Assembly: GCF_001424105.1 (NCBI RefSeq)
Contig: NZ_LMQH01000011.1
Location: 1,732,256-1,796,255 of the forward strand
Direction of reading: 5' to 3'
DNA: 64,000 nt
DNA from: Chryseobacterium sp. Leaf394
GTDB lineage: Bacteria > Bacteroidota > Bacteroidia > Flavobacteriales > Weeksellaceae
Made by a program: the position numbers and the translations under genes
Shown: piece after piece, positions 24,951 through 34,340 of the stretch
Layout of the letters: the number at the start of each line of letters is the position of its first letter
Numbering within the stretch: position 1 is the first letter of the stretch
Notes under the pieces: model-generated
The model's input: the letters and a program-made list of their open reading frames with translations, nothing else
Told to the model about the DNA's origin: nothing
The model's database searches: none

Positions 24951-25918
24951 AGTCGAAAATTGCAGTAGTTATTCTCAACTGGAACGGAAAAAGCTGGCTT
25001 GAAAAATTTTTGCCGTCAGTTCTTAAATATTCAGATGATGCTGAAATCTACGTCATCGACAATGCTTCAACTGACGAATCTGTAGAGATTTTAAGAAAGT
25101 ATTTCCCATCAGTAAAGATTATTATTAACGATAAAAATTATGGCTTCGCCGGTGGTTATAATGAAGGATTGAAGCACGTTGACGCTGAAATATACTGTAT
25201 TCTAAACTCTGATGTGGAAGTTACCGACAACTGGATTCTTCCGGTTTTAAATTTATTTGAAACCAATTCTTCAATTGCCGCGATTCAGCCAAAAATTCTG
25301 TCTTACAACAATCGTGAGTACTTCGAATTTGCCGGTGCTGCAGGTGGTTTAATCGACAATCTGGGCTATCCTTACTGCAGAGGCAGAATCTTCGATGATG
25401 TTGAAAAAGATCTGGGTCAGTACAACGACGAAACTGAGATTTTCTGGGCTTCAGGATGCTGTCTTTTTATCCGTTCTGAAGATTTTTGGGAACAGAAGGG
25501 TTTTGATGAAAGATTTTTTGCCCATCAGGAAGAGATCGATTTGTGCTGGAGATTAATCAATTCTGGTAAGAAAATATTTTACACAGGAAAGTCAGAAGTT
25601 TATCACGTTGGAGGCGGAACTTTAAATAAACAAAGTGCTCAGAAAACCTTTTTAAATATCAGGAATAACCTTTCTATGATGCTTAAAAACTTACCGTTTC
25701 CAAAGCTGATCGGAATTTTATTTTTAAGAATGTTGCTGGATGGAATTGCATCAGTTTATTTCGGTTTAAAGAACGGATTTCCCCACTTCTGGGCTGTTGC
25801 GCGAGGACATTACGGCTTTTATACCCATATTCCGGGAACCCTGAAACGGCGGCAGAAATTTCAGAAGGAAAATTATTATCAGTCTAAATGGTTAATTTTT
25901 AAACATTTTTTAAAATAA
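24947..25918 (+). CDS. Glycosyltransferase family 2
   Basis: Inverting GT-A glycosyltransferase using a nucleotide-sugar donor. The 323-residue protein has VVILNWNGKSWLEKFLPSV at the N-terminus, DNASTDES, GFAGGYNEGL and the metal-binding NSDVEV in place of DxD. The acceptor-region motif FFAHQEEIDLCWR is also present. The pattern resembles rhamnosyltransferase-like WbbL relatives. A hydrophobic segment near 245-265 may bind the membrane. It overlaps the acyltransferase by 4 bp and the next gene by 1 bp. A role in surface-polysaccharide assembly is inferred from context; sugar and acceptor are unknown. Confidence 0.92.
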   Translation: MKSKIAVVILNWNGKSWLEKFLPSVLKYSDDAEIYVIDNASTDESVEILRKYFPSVKIIINDKNYGFAGGYNEGLKHVDAEIYCILNSDVEVTDNWILPVLNLFETNSSIAAIQPKILSYNNREYFEFAGAAGGLIDNLGYPYCRGRIFDDVEKDLGQYNDETEIFWASGCCLFIRSEDFWEQKGFDERFFAHQEEIDLCWRLINSGKKIFYTGKSEVYHVGGGTLNKQSAQKTFLNIRNNLSMMLKNLPFPKLIGILFLRMLLDGIASVYFGLKNGFPHFWAVARGHYGFYTHIPGTLKRRQKFQKENYYQSKWLIFKHFLK

Positions 25919-26436
25919 TGAATCTCGTTTTCGATACTTTTTATTTTAATGAAAATAAAGCCAATACGATTTGTCTAGCCTTCGAAAACTGGGATGCAAT
26001 TGCTCCAGATTTCGAATTTTCTGAGATCAAATCCGGTATTTCAGAATACATTCCAGGTGAATTTTACAAAAGAGAATTGCCATGTATTCTGAGCCTTTTA
26101 GATCAAATTAAAACACAGATTAATGATATTTCCTGTATCATTATCGACGGTTTTGTTTTTTTAGATGATGAATATAAACCGGGTTTAGGTAAACATTTAT
26201 TTGACAGCTTAAACAGAGAAATTCCTGTTATCGGAGTTGCTAAAACCAATTTTGCAACGGTTGAAAAACTCAAATCAGAATTGTACAGAGGCGAAAGTAA
26301 AACTCCGTTATATATTTCAAGTGTTGGAATTGAGATGGAAGACGCTTTAAATTTAGTAAAAAACATGCACGGTAATTACAGAATCCCGACACTTCTGAAA
26401 AAAGTTGATACGATGACCAGAGAATTTGAAATTTGA
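25918..26436 (+). CDS. nfi: Endonuclease V-like protein
   Basis: Endonuclease V nicks DNA (or RNA) one base 3' of deaminated bases such as inosine. At 172 residues this is shorter than the common form of about 220, lacking most of the N-terminal region. The three acidic catalytic positions are present: Asp6 (LVFDTF), Glu53 (FYKRELP) and Asp77 (IIIDGFV), along with YIPGEF, GLGKHLF and VIGVAKT. The usual HGRAHPR-type stretch after the third Asp is replaced by VFLDDEYKP. The start overlaps the previous stop by one base (TAATG). Confidence 0.8.
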   Translation: MNLVFDTFYFNENKANTICLAFENWDAIAPDFEFSEIKSGISEYIPGEFYKRELPCILSLLDQIKTQINDISCIIIDGFVFLDDEYKPGLGKHLFDSLNREIPVIGVAKTNFATVEKLKSELYRGESKTPLYISSVGIEMEDALNLVKNMHGNYRIPTLLKKVDTMTREFEI

Positions 26437-26504
26437 GATTCGAGATTTGAGATTTGAAATTTGAGCGTGAAGTGATTTATAACAAAAGCTCCAGACTGAA
26501 ATCG

Positions 26505-26512
26505 TAATTTTG
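26505..26512 (+). promoter_or_regulatory. -7 box of the exonuclease gene
   Basis: TAATTTTG, 32 nt before the ATG at 26545. Confidence 0.5.
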
Positions 26513-26544
26513 TAAACTTTAAACCTTATACCCTAAATAAAAGA

Positions 26545-27099
26545 ATGGATTTTTGTGCGATAGATTTTGAAACCGCAACCTTTGACCGAAGCTCAGCCTG
26601 TGAGGTTGGAATCTGTGTTGTTCAGAATTCTGAAGTTGTTGAAAAAAAAACGTGGCTGATAAAACCGCCGAGTTATCCTTATTTCAGTCCGAGAAATATC
26701 GATGTGCACGGAATTTATCCTGAAGATGTAAAGGATGCGCCTACGTTTGATGAAATCTGGTACGAGATGAATGATCTGATGTACGGAACGCTGATGATTG
26801 CTCATAATGCAGCTTTCGATGCTGGAGTTCTTCGCGGATGTCTCAATCATTACGGAATTTTTGCCCCAAATCTGAACTACCTTTGCAGCATACAGATCGC
26901 TAAAAAATCATGGAATTATCTTCCGAGATATGGCCTGAAACATTTGGCAGAGCATCACAATTTAAGTTTCAATCATCACAGAGCCGGTGATGACGCGGAA
27001 GTTTGTGCCAAAATATCTCTTCTGGCGTTTGAGAAGCTTTTCATTACAAGCAATGATGAAATTGCCGATGTAATGAAAGCTAAAATTAAAAAGCTTTAG
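26545..27099 (+). CDS. DnaQ-like 3'-5' exonuclease
   Basis: DEDDh-type exonuclease domain protein of 184 residues, comprising only the nuclease domain. Motif Exo I is Asp7/Glu9 in CAIDFETA, Exo II lies in IAHNAAFDAGVL and Exo III is HRAGDDAEV with the catalytic His and Asp. The pattern is closest to stand-alone epsilon-type proofreading subunits and PolC-like exonucleases. The substrate (replication, repair or RNA) cannot be told. It is convergent with apaG, separated by only 5 bp, with no obvious terminator between. Confidence 0.9.
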   Translation: MDFCAIDFETATFDRSSACEVGICVVQNSEVVEKKTWLIKPPSYPYFSPRNIDVHGIYPEDVKDAPTFDEIWYEMNDLMYGTLMIAHNAAFDAGVLRGCLNHYGIFAPNLNYLCSIQIAKKSWNYLPRYGLKHLAEHHNLSFNHHRAGDDAEVCAKISLLAFEKLFITSNDEIADVMKAKIKKL

Positions 27100-27104
27100 C
27101 CAGT

Positions 27105-27491
27105 TTAATTCTTCAGAATTTCAGACAAAAGATTAAATTTCGGAATATCAATTTCAAAATTCTCTTCTGTATCAAGGTTTCTCACCAGGTATTTGCCACT
27201 CATATTTCCGACTCCTGATCTGAGCATAACATTTGAAAAATAAGTGAATGTTTCGCCTGACTGCAGCTCCGGAGTGAGACCAATGACCCCATCTCCCACC
27301 ACTTCGGTAAAACCAAATCCTACATCAAATATCAGCCATTTTCTTTTCATGATTTTCACCGGAAAATCGCTGCTGTTCTCAATCACGATGTTGTACTTAA
27401 AAACGTATCTGTTTTCAGACGGATACGAGTTTTTGCTATCGTATTCGGGGACGACGGAAACTTTTATGTTGGAAGTAATTTTAGAAAACAT
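27105..27491 (-). CDS. apaG: ApaG domain protein
   Basis: A 128-residue beta-sandwich protein related to the bacterial ApaG family, linked genetically to Co/Mg resistance and diadenosine tetraphosphate levels; the mechanism is unknown. Family motifs include YVFKYNIVIENSSDFPVKIMKRKWLIFD, a GDGVIGLTPELQSGETFTY stretch and MSGKYLV. I use the ATG at 27491, since an upstream in-frame TTG at 27518 has no support. The odhB terminator lies just upstream of this gene. Confidence 0.92.
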   Translation of the reverse strand: MFSKITSNIKVSVVPEYDSKNSYPSENRYVFKYNIVIENSSDFPVKIMKRKWLIFDVGFGFTEVVGDGVIGLTPELQSGETFTYFSNVMLRSGVGNMSGKYLVRNLDTEENFEIDIPKFNLLSEILKN

Positions 27492-27516
27492 CGTAGTAAT
27501 TTGATTTTTAAGATAC

Positions 27517-27546
27517 AAAAACCCCGCCTTTTTTGAAGACGGGGTT
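27517..27546 (-). terminator. Terminator of the odhA-odhB operon
   Basis: An 11-bp stem with one mismatch (27520-27530 with 27536-27546), followed by a T-run on the minus strand, 28 nt past the odhB stop. Confidence 0.85.
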
Positions 27547-27573
27547 CTGTAGATTTATTTAAATTTGATTTAA

Positions 27574-28836
27574 TTAAAGCCCAAGACCTTTTCTTTCGTC
27601 TCCACCCAATAGAATTTCTACCGGATTGTCAATCCCTTCTTTTACCGCAACAAGGAATCCTACAGACTCTTTACCGTCGATAATTCTGTGATCGTAAGAC
27701 ATTGCAACATACATCATTGGTCTGATTACTACCTGTCCGTCAACCGCAACCGGTCTCTGGATGATATTGTGCATTCCAAGGATAGCAGACTGAGGTGGGT
27801 TGATGATCGGTGTGGACAACATTGATCCGAAAGTACCACCGTTTGTAATGGTGAAAGTTCCGCCAGTCATTTCGTCAACAGTGATTTTACCGTCTCTTAC
27901 TTTGATTGCCAAATCTTTGATGTTTCCTTCAACGTTCGCGAAAGACATATTTTCTGCATTTCTCAAAACGGGAACCATCAAACCTTTAGGACCTGAAACA
28001 GCGATTGAAATATCACAGAAATCATAGTTTACTTTGAAATCTCCGTCGATTGACGCATTCACGTCAGGATACATCTGTAATGCTCTTGTAACCGCTTTTG
28101 TGAAGAAAGACATGAAACCAAGTCCTACCCCGTGTTTCTGTCCGAATTCTTCTTTGTACTGTTTTCTTAATCTGAAAATTTCAGACATATCGACTTCGTT
28201 AAAAGTCGTCAACATCGCAGTTTCGTTCTTTACAGAAACCAGTCTCTGAGCGATTTTTCTTCTTAGAACTGAAAGTTTGGTCGTTGTGGTAGATCTTGCA
28301 CCTGTAGCAGAAAGAGAACTTCCGCCCATTGCTGGTACAGCAGCTAATTCAGCATCAGATTTAGAGATTCTTCCGTCTCTTCCAGAACCTGAAACCTGAG
28401 CAGCATCAATTCCTTTTTCGTCAAGAATTTTCTTTGCAGCAGGAGATGGAGAACCCGTAGCGTAAGACTGTGCAGCAGGAGCTGCTTTTGGAGCTTCCTG
28501 TTTTGGAGCTTCAGTCTTAGCCGGTTCAGCAGCTTTAGGCGCTTCTTCCTGTTTTGGTGCTTCGGCAGCAGGAGCAGCATCACCCGCAGGTTTTGCAGCA
28601 TCTCTATCAATTAAACAAACAACCTGACCAACCTGTACTACATCACCTTCTTCAGCTTTTAAAGTAATCACACCGCTCTCTTCTGCAGGTAATTCTAACG
28701 TTGCCTTGTCTGAATCTACTTCAGCGATTGGTTGATCTTTTTCTACATAATCACCATCTTTTACAAGCCAAGTTGCAATTTCAACTTCTGTAATTGATTC
28801 TCCCGGTGAAGGAACTTTCATTTCTAAAATTGACAT
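27574..28836 (-). CDS. odhB: 2-oxoglutarate dehydrogenase E2, dihydrolipoyl succinyltransferase
   Basis: Transfers the succinyl group to CoA in the TCA cycle. The 420-residue protein has a lipoyl domain (1-80; lipoyl Lys in [11 protein letters not shown]), an Ala/Pro/Lys/Glu-rich linker (about 85-130) and an E3-binding domain ([17 protein letters not shown]...GRISKSDA). The catalytic domain has [16 protein letters not shown] near the end. It follows odhA by 37 bp on the same strand and is closed by a terminator. Confidence 0.97.
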   Translation of the reverse strand: MSILEMKVPSPGESITEVEIATWLVKDGDYVEKDQPIAEVDSDKATLELPAEESGVITLKAEEGDVVQVGQVVCLIDRDAAKPAGDAAPAAEAPKQEEAPKAAEPAKTEAPKQEAPKAAPAAQSYATGSPSPAAKKILDEKGIDAAQVSGSGRDGRISKSDAELAAVPAMGGSSLSATGARSTTTTKLSVLRRKIAQRLVSVKNETAMLTTFNEVDMSEIFRLRKQYKEEFGQKHGVGLGFMSFFTKAVTRALQMYPDVNASIDGDFKVNYDFCDISIAVSGPKGLMVPVLRNAENMSFANVEGNIKDLAIKVRDGKITVDEMTGGTFTITNGGTFGSMLSTPIINPPQSAILGMHNIIQRPVAVDGQVVIRPMMYVAMSYDHRIIDGKESVGFLVAVKEGIDNPVEILLGGDERKGLGL

Positions 28837-28873
28837 ATCGTATTTTTTATTTTTTTAATTGATATTAATTTAA

Positions 28874-31687
28874 TTAAGCTGTAACAGGTCTTTTAACCGG
28901 AGCATCATCTCTGTCGAAAACTCTGTTGATTACAGCATTTTGGTTTTTCTCAAACATTTTGTGACTTCCCGGAGCCGGAGCACCACTCTGTACCGGAGAA
29001 ACTACCTGAATTCCTGTATCTCTGAAATTTCTCAGGATATAAGACCACGCACCCATGTTTTCTGGTTCTTCCTGTGCCCACACCAATGAAGTTCTGTTTG
29101 AATATTTTGCAAATACAGCTTCGATCGCATCAGTCTGAAGCGGATATAACTGCTCAAATCTTACCAAAGCAACATTTTCGCAATTCAATTCTTCTTTTTT
29201 AGCCAATAATTCGAAGTATAATTTACCTGAACAAAGAACTAATTTTTCGATTTTTGCCGGATCTGCAGTTGGATCGTCAAGAATAGGCTGGAATCCTTTG
29301 TTTGAGAAATCTTCAAGCGGAGAAACCACTTTTGGATGTCTTAACAATGATTTTGGACTCATTACAATTAATGGTTTTCTGAATGACCATTTCAACTGTC
29401 TTCTTAACAGGTGGAAATAGTTTGCAGGTGAAGTAATATTCGCCACAACCATATTTTCGTTGGCACAAAGTGTCAAGAATCTTTCAAGTCTTGCTGAAGA
29501 GTGCTCTGCACCCTGACCTTCAGAACCGTGAGGCAGTAACATCACCAAACCGTCCTGAATTTTCCATTTCTCTTCTGCTGCAGCCAGATACTGGTCAACA
29601 ATAATCTGAGCTCCGTTTACGAAGTCACCAAACTGTGCTTCCCAGATTGTTAAAGTATTTGGAGATGCCATTGCATAACCGTAATCAAATCCTAAAACTC
29701 CGTACTCAGAAAGGTGAGAGTTGAATACATCAAATCTGCTTTCTGAAACTTCTTTTAAAGGAATATATTCTTCTTCATTATCTTCAGTTTTTACAACGGC
29801 GTGTCTGTGAGAGAATGTTCCTCTTTCCACATCTTCACCGGAAATTCTGATGTTGTGACCTTCCACCAAAAGTGTAGCATAGGCCAGCCACTCTCCAAGC
29901 GCCCAGTCAAGATTGTTTGCTTCGATCGCTTTGATTCTGTTTTCGAAGAGTCTTGTAATTTTATTTAAAAACTTTTTATCAGCCGGAAGTGTTGACATTT
30001 TAATGGCCAGTTCCTTCAGCTTTTCAAGATCGTATTTTGTATCGACAGCTTCCTGCACAGCACCTCTTTTTCCGATTGGGAATTTAGTCCAGTCATCTGC
30101 CATGAAAATATCCATTACGTTTTTCTCAATCTCTTTGGAGGCATCAAAATCTTTATCTAAAAGTTCTTTGAAATCAGCTTCCATTTTAGCAATCAAATCA
30201 TTAGAAACCACATTTTCTTTCAGTAAAAGATCTTTATAGATTTCTCTTGGATTTGGGTGTTTCGAAATTTTCTTGTATAAATTAGGTTGTGTGAATCTTG
30301 GCTCATCCCCTTCATTATGACCATATTTTCTGTATCCTAATAAATCAATATAAACATCTTTACCAAATTTAGCTCTGAAATCAGCAGCAAAATGAATCGC
30401 GTGAACCACCGCTTCTGCATCATCTGCATTCACGTGCATCACAGGAGATTCTGTTACTTTAGCAATATCTGTACAGTATGTAGAAGATCTCGCATCCATG
30501 TAATTGGTAGTAAACGAAACCTGATTATTCACAACAATATGAACTGTACCACCCGTTCTGTAACCTTCCAGATTCATCATCTGGGCAACTTCGTAAGCAA
30601 TACCCTGACCTGCAAGAGCACCATCACCGTGAATGATGATTGGTAAAATTTTAGAATAATCCTTGTACTTGTCATCCACTTTCGCACGGCAGATACCTTC
30701 CACCAAAGCGGCAACAGTCTCAAGGTGAGACGGGTTTGGAGTTAAATTGATTGAAACTTCTTCTCCAGACGCAGTTTTAATTTTTTTAGAAGAACCTAAG
30801 TGATACTTCACGTCACCGGAAAATACATCTTCTTCAAACTCCTTTCCTTCAAATTCAGAGAAAATCTGCTTGTAAGATTTGCCGAAAATGTTCGTTAAAA
30901 CATTCAGTCTTCCTCTGTGAGCCATACCCAAAACAACCTCATCAACTCCCAACTGCGAAGATCTTGAGATCAGCTGATCCAAAGCAGGAATTAAAGTTTC
31001 ACCACCTTCCAGTGAGAATCTTTTTTGTCCTACGAATTTTGTGTGAAGATAATTTTCGAATGCAACAGCCTGATTTAATTTAAGTAAAATCTCAGTTTTT
31101 TCGTTGGCATTCAGAACAGGATGATTTTCGTTTACCTGAATCCACTGCTTGATAAAATCTTTTTCTTTCACATTATTGATGTGCATGTACTCGATTCCAA
31201 TAGAATCACAGTAGATGTTTTCAAGGTGTGTGATGATTTCCTGTAGCGATGCAGGACCTTTCATTCCCGTTTCAACCGCACAGTTGAATTTTGTATTTAA
31301 ATCTGACTTTTCAAGACCGAAATTTTCGATATCCAAAGTCGGAGAGTGATGTCTTCTTTCACGTACAGGATTGGTTTTGGTGAAAAGATGACCTCTCGTT
31401 CTGTACGCTTCAATAAGATTTACCACCTTAAATTCTTTCTTGATGTGCTCCGGAACTTCACCGTTTGAAGCTGCCTGTGAGATTTGCTGAACCGCAGGAG
31501 AAGAATTTCCTGAGTTTTTAATTTCGCGGATATCTTCCTCGTCAGAATAGTTCTCCAATGCAAAATCAAAGCCTTGAAAAAAGGCTTTCCATGATGGTTC
31601 TAAAGAGTCCGGGAATTTCAGGTATTGTTGGTATAAATCCTCAATTAACTGAGAATGAGCTGCGTTTAGGAATGAAAATCTGTCCAT
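28874..31687 (-). CDS. odhA: 2-oxoglutarate dehydrogenase E1 component
   Basis: Thiamine-diphosphate-dependent decarboxylase of the TCA-cycle complex. The 937-residue protein has the usual N-terminal segment (SFLNAAHSQLIEDLYQQYL) and the TPP half-domain with GMAHRGRLNVL and IHGDGALAGQGIAYEV, which is the GDG...N motif region. The transketolase-like pyrimidine domain contains EAQFGDFVNGAQ, and the C-terminus has LLPHGSEGQGAEHSSARLERFL. It is the first gene of the odhA-odhB operon. A TAAATTTG box lies about 47 nt upstream of the ATG. Confidence 0.98.
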   Translation of the reverse strand: MDRFSFLNAAHSQLIEDLYQQYLKFPDSLEPSWKAFFQGFDFALENYSDEEDIREIKNSGNSSPAVQQISQAASNGEVPEHIKKEFKVVNLIEAYRTRGHLFTKTNPVRERRHHSPTLDIENFGLEKSDLNTKFNCAVETGMKGPASLQEIITHLENIYCDSIGIEYMHINNVKEKDFIKQWIQVNENHPVLNANEKTEILLKLNQAVAFENYLHTKFVGQKRFSLEGGETLIPALDQLISRSSQLGVDEVVLGMAHRGRLNVLTNIFGKSYKQIFSEFEGKEFEEDVFSGDVKYHLGSSKKIKTASGEEVSINLTPNPSHLETVAALVEGICRAKVDDKYKDYSKILPIIIHGDGALAGQGIAYEVAQMMNLEGYRTGGTVHIVVNNQVSFTTNYMDARSSTYCTDIAKVTESPVMHVNADDAEAVVHAIHFAADFRAKFGKDVYIDLLGYRKYGHNEGDEPRFTQPNLYKKISKHPNPREIYKDLLLKENVVSNDLIAKMEADFKELLDKDFDASKEIEKNVMDIFMADDWTKFPIGKRGAVQEAVDTKYDLEKLKELAIKMSTLPADKKFLNKITRLFENRIKAIEANNLDWALGEWLAYATLLVEGHNIRISGEDVERGTFSHRHAVVKTEDNEEEYIPLKEVSESRFDVFNSHLSEYGVLGFDYGYAMASPNTLTIWEAQFGDFVNGAQIIVDQYLAAAEEKWKIQDGLVMLLPHGSEGQGAEHSSARLERFLTLCANENMVVANITSPANYFHLLRRQLKWSFRKPLIVMSPKSLLRHPKVVSPLEDFSNKGFQPILDDPTADPAKIEKLVLCSGKLYFELLAKKEELNCENVALVRFEQLYPLQTDAIEAVFAKYSNRTSLVWAQEEPENMGAWSYILRNFRDTGIQVVSPVQSGAPAPGSHKMFEKNQNAVINRVFDRDDAPVKRPVTA

Positions 31688-31733
31688 TAGTACAGTATAT
31701 CTGTTATTAAAATTTATTTTTCGAATTAATCTT

Positions 31734-31741
31734 CAAATTTA
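31734..31741 (-). promoter_or_regulatory. -7 box of the odhA operon
   Basis: TAAATTTG on the minus strand, 46 nt before the odhA ATG. No clear -33 element. Confidence 0.45.
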
Positions 31742-31811
31742 ACAAAAAAAAGTGAGGTAAAATGTTAGAAAAACATTAAAAAATGAAAAGAAGAATATGA
31801 TTTTTGACATT

Positions 31812-32852
31812 TTATTTAAAAACTGTCAATGAAATCTTCACATTGATGTTCTGATTCTCAATCGGAGGTTCTATGAATGTATGAGAAACATCACCATACC
31901 TGAACTCATCCTTTTTAGCCTTCTGCATCAACTGCTGAACGGCCTTTACAGACCCTTCAAAACTTCCTCTGTAGTAGATGATGTATTTTTCTGCTGCATT
32001 TACAGTACGGAAGCTGAAATTATTATCACTCACGCCTTCTTTTTTGCTCAATGGTATCCCGATGTAATACGAAATTTCTTTGTCTTTAAAATTATCAGGG
32101 TCGGCAATCATCATCGGGTAACCAAATTCGTCGTCCTTTTTGCCCAGATCAATCGTCACAAAATTGTAAACTTTATTATAGTTCATCAGCAAATTTCTGT
32201 ACAGTGCGTCTTTCTTGTTGGAAGCACTCACATTGATTCCTAGAAGCATCTGGCTGTCTTCTTTTTCAACTATGATGCTGTCATATTTTATGGCGGCAAG
32301 CTGATTGTCTTTTTCCACTTTGTTGCCTAAAACATTTTTAAGATTCACCATGCTTTTATTGATGTTCTCAGTAAAGCGGTCTTCGGTCCAGAAGTTTTGT
32401 ACACGCGTCCACACGGGAAGTTTAGGAGTATGAACCACCCATTTTATATGTGTTTTATTCTCTGAAACTTTTTTAAATTTAACTTCGATGACAGTCGGAT
32501 TTTCATTGTCATCTTCAAAAAGCTGATACCTTAAACCCTTATCCTTACTCGCAAACCGAATAAACATTTCACCATCATTCTCTTTCACCGGATCTTTGTA
32601 ACTGATGGCACTTCCCTCACCTTCATACGGAGAATAATAATCGATTTTAATGGTTTTTGAACTTGAAAAATAATTATTCCAACGGGTAAAACTCTGAAAG
32701 TTTTCAAACTGAGAATATACTTTCTCTAAAGGATAATCTATCTGCCTTTCGATGGTAAAATCTTTGTCTTCATCCACAAAAAAGTACATGGAAGCAGTGT
32801 AAGCTCCCAGCAAAAACAAAATTATAAGTGCTAAAAATTTCAGTAAACGCAT
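31812..32852 (-). CDS. Membrane-anchored SRPBCC/polyketide-cyclase-like protein
   Basis: A 346-residue protein. An N-terminal transmembrane helix (about 4-22) is followed by a START/SRPBCC-like domain (about 30-180) recognisable from FTIERQIDYPLEKVYSQFENFQSFTRWN. A C-terminal region (about 200-346) resembles GyrI/effector-binding domains (KYIIYYRGSFEGSVKAVQQL). Such two-domain proteins are common in Flavobacteriia and have no established function; small-ligand binding is likely. A TATTTTTG box ends 4 nt before the ATG, and the glgC terminator hairpin lies just beyond, so this is a separate transcript. Confidence 0.8.
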   Translation of the reverse strand: MRLLKFLALIILFLLGAYTASMYFFVDEDKDFTIERQIDYPLEKVYSQFENFQSFTRWNNYFSSSKTIKIDYYSPYEGEGSAISYKDPVKENDGEMFIRFASKDKGLRYQLFEDDNENPTVIEVKFKKVSENKTHIKWVVHTPKLPVWTRVQNFWTEDRFTENINKSMVNLKNVLGNKVEKDNQLAAIKYDSIIVEKEDSQMLLGINVSASNKKDALYRNLLMNYNKVYNFVTIDLGKKDDEFGYPMMIADPDNFKDKEISYYIGIPLSKKEGVSDNNFSFRTVNAAEKYIIYYRGSFEGSVKAVQQLMQKAKKDEFRYGDVSHTFIEPPIENQNINVKISLTVFK

Positions 32853-32856
32853 GTCG

Positions 32857-32864
32857 CAAAAATA
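32857..32864 (-). promoter_or_regulatory. -7 box of the SRPBCC gene
   Basis: TATTTTTG on the minus strand, 4 nt before the ATG at 32852; the same spacing as at the atp operon. It predicts a leaderless transcript. Confidence 0.5.
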
Positions 32865-32876
32865 GGATAATTAAAA

Positions 32877-32902
32877 AGAGTGACCAATATGTTGATCACT
32901 CT
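32877..32902. terminator. Terminator downstream of glgC
   Basis: A 10-bp stem with one mismatch (32877-32886 with 32893-32902), T-rich on both outer sides. It lies about 150 nt past the glgC stop. The intervening stretch holds no gene, only AT-rich words such as actcataactcattacc. Confidence 0.7.
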
Positions 32903-33049
32903 GTTTTTTTGTTGTGGGGTGAGGGATGTTCGGTGATGGATGTTGGAAGATAGATACTGGATTTCAATATTTTTATTAATTCACTTCCAAAGCAATTCAA
33001 AAATTAAATTTCTAAATTACTCATAACTCATTACCAATCACTCATCCTC

Positions 33050-34318
33050 CTACCCAATGTGCGTTCCGGAATGAAGCACAGCTCCTTTTTTCACCACTAC
33101 AATTCCGTCCTGAACTGAGTGTGTGCCGTAGTCTCCATCAGGAATATGTCTTCCACCTATAATCCTTACATTGTCACCGATGTAACAGTTTTTATCAATA
33201 ATAGTTCTTTCGATGTAGCAATATTTTCCGATTCCCATGTTTGGATATCCGTTTTTATCATTTTCTACGATTTCTGCTGTATTCTGATAGAAATCTGAAC
33301 CCATCACGTAAGAATTTACGATCGTACTTCCTTTATCGATTCTCGTACGGTTTCCGATAAGGGAATTCTCAATTTTATCTGCCATGATAATACATCCGTC
33401 ACCAAAAACGGCTTTGCTTACATAAGAACCGTTAATTTTTGACGGCGGAAGCATTCTCGCTCTTGTAAAGATTGGCGAACTGGAAAAAAGATTGAACTGA
33501 GGGAAATCCTGACACAAATCTAAATTGGCCTCGTAAAAAGATTCTATAGTTCCGATATCCGTCCAGTATCCTTCATATTGATAACTTAACGTCGTATACT
33601 TTCCAATAGCGTTCGGGATAATATCTTTTCCAAAATCATCTCCTGCCCCATCCTCGAACATTTTTTTAAGCATCGATTTGGTGAAAATATAAATACCCAT
33701 TGAGGCCAGATATTCTTTCCCTTTACTTTTATTGTCTTCAGAAACTTCAGACTGTAAACCATTGAGCATATCGTAGCTTGGTTTCTCAACGAAAGAAGTG
33801 ATGTTTCCGTCATCATCAGAACTCAGAATTCCAAAGCCTGTAGCATCTTTTGCATTTACCGGAATCGTAGCAATGGTTACGTCACCACCTTTTTCAATAT
33901 GAAAATCAAGCATTTCCTGAAAATCCATCTGATAAAGCTGATCTCCTGATAAAATGAGAATATATTCGTAATCATATTTCTCAAGATGCTTCATAGACTG
34001 TCTCACCGCATCTGCAGTTCCCTGATACCAGTTTTCGTTTTCCACATTTTGTTCAGCAGCCAGAATATCTACAAAACCTTTGCTGAAGATATCAAAATGA
34101 AAAGAATTTTTGATGTGTGAGTTAAGCGATGCTGAATTAAACTGGGTTAAGACAAGAATCTTGTTCATCCCCGAATTCAGACAGTTTGAAATCGGAATAT
34201 CTACCAATCTGTATTTCCCTGCGATAGGAACAGCCGGCTTTGATCTTGAATAAGTAAGTGGAAACAATCTTGTTCCTCTGCCACCTCCTAAAACGATCGA
34301 TATTACATTTTGATTCAT
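33050..34318 (-). CDS. glgC: Glucose-1-phosphate adenylyltransferase
   Basis: Makes ADP-glucose, the committed step of glycogen synthesis. The 422-residue protein opens with the nucleotidyltransferase signature LGGGRGTRLFPLTYSRSKPA. It then has the family motifs WYQGTADAVRQ and YILILSGDQLYQMDF, and FVEKPSYD with the sugar-phosphate-binding Lys. The C-terminal third is the left-handed beta-helix. It is the last gene of glgB-glgA-lipoprotein-glgC on the minus strand, 22 bp after the lipoprotein gene. Confidence 0.97.
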   Translation of the reverse strand: MNQNVISIVLGGGRGTRLFPLTYSRSKPAVPIAGKYRLVDIPISNCLNSGMNKILVLTQFNSASLNSHIKNSFHFDIFSKGFVDILAAEQNVENENWYQGTADAVRQSMKHLEKYDYEYILILSGDQLYQMDFQEMLDFHIEKGGDVTIATIPVNAKDATGFGILSSDDDGNITSFVEKPSYDMLNGLQSEVSEDNKSKGKEYLASMGIYIFTKSMLKKMFEDGAGDDFGKDIIPNAIGKYTTLSYQYEGYWTDIGTIESFYEANLDLCQDFPQFNLFSSSPIFTRARMLPPSKINGSYVSKAVFGDGCIIMADKIENSLIGNRTRIDKGSTIVNSYVMGSDFYQNTAEIVENDKNGYPNMGIGKYCYIERTIIDKNCYIGDNVRIIGGRHIPDGDYGTHSVQDGIVVVKKGAVLHSGTHIG

Positions 34319-34340
34319 AAATTAGTTGTGATTTTTTATA

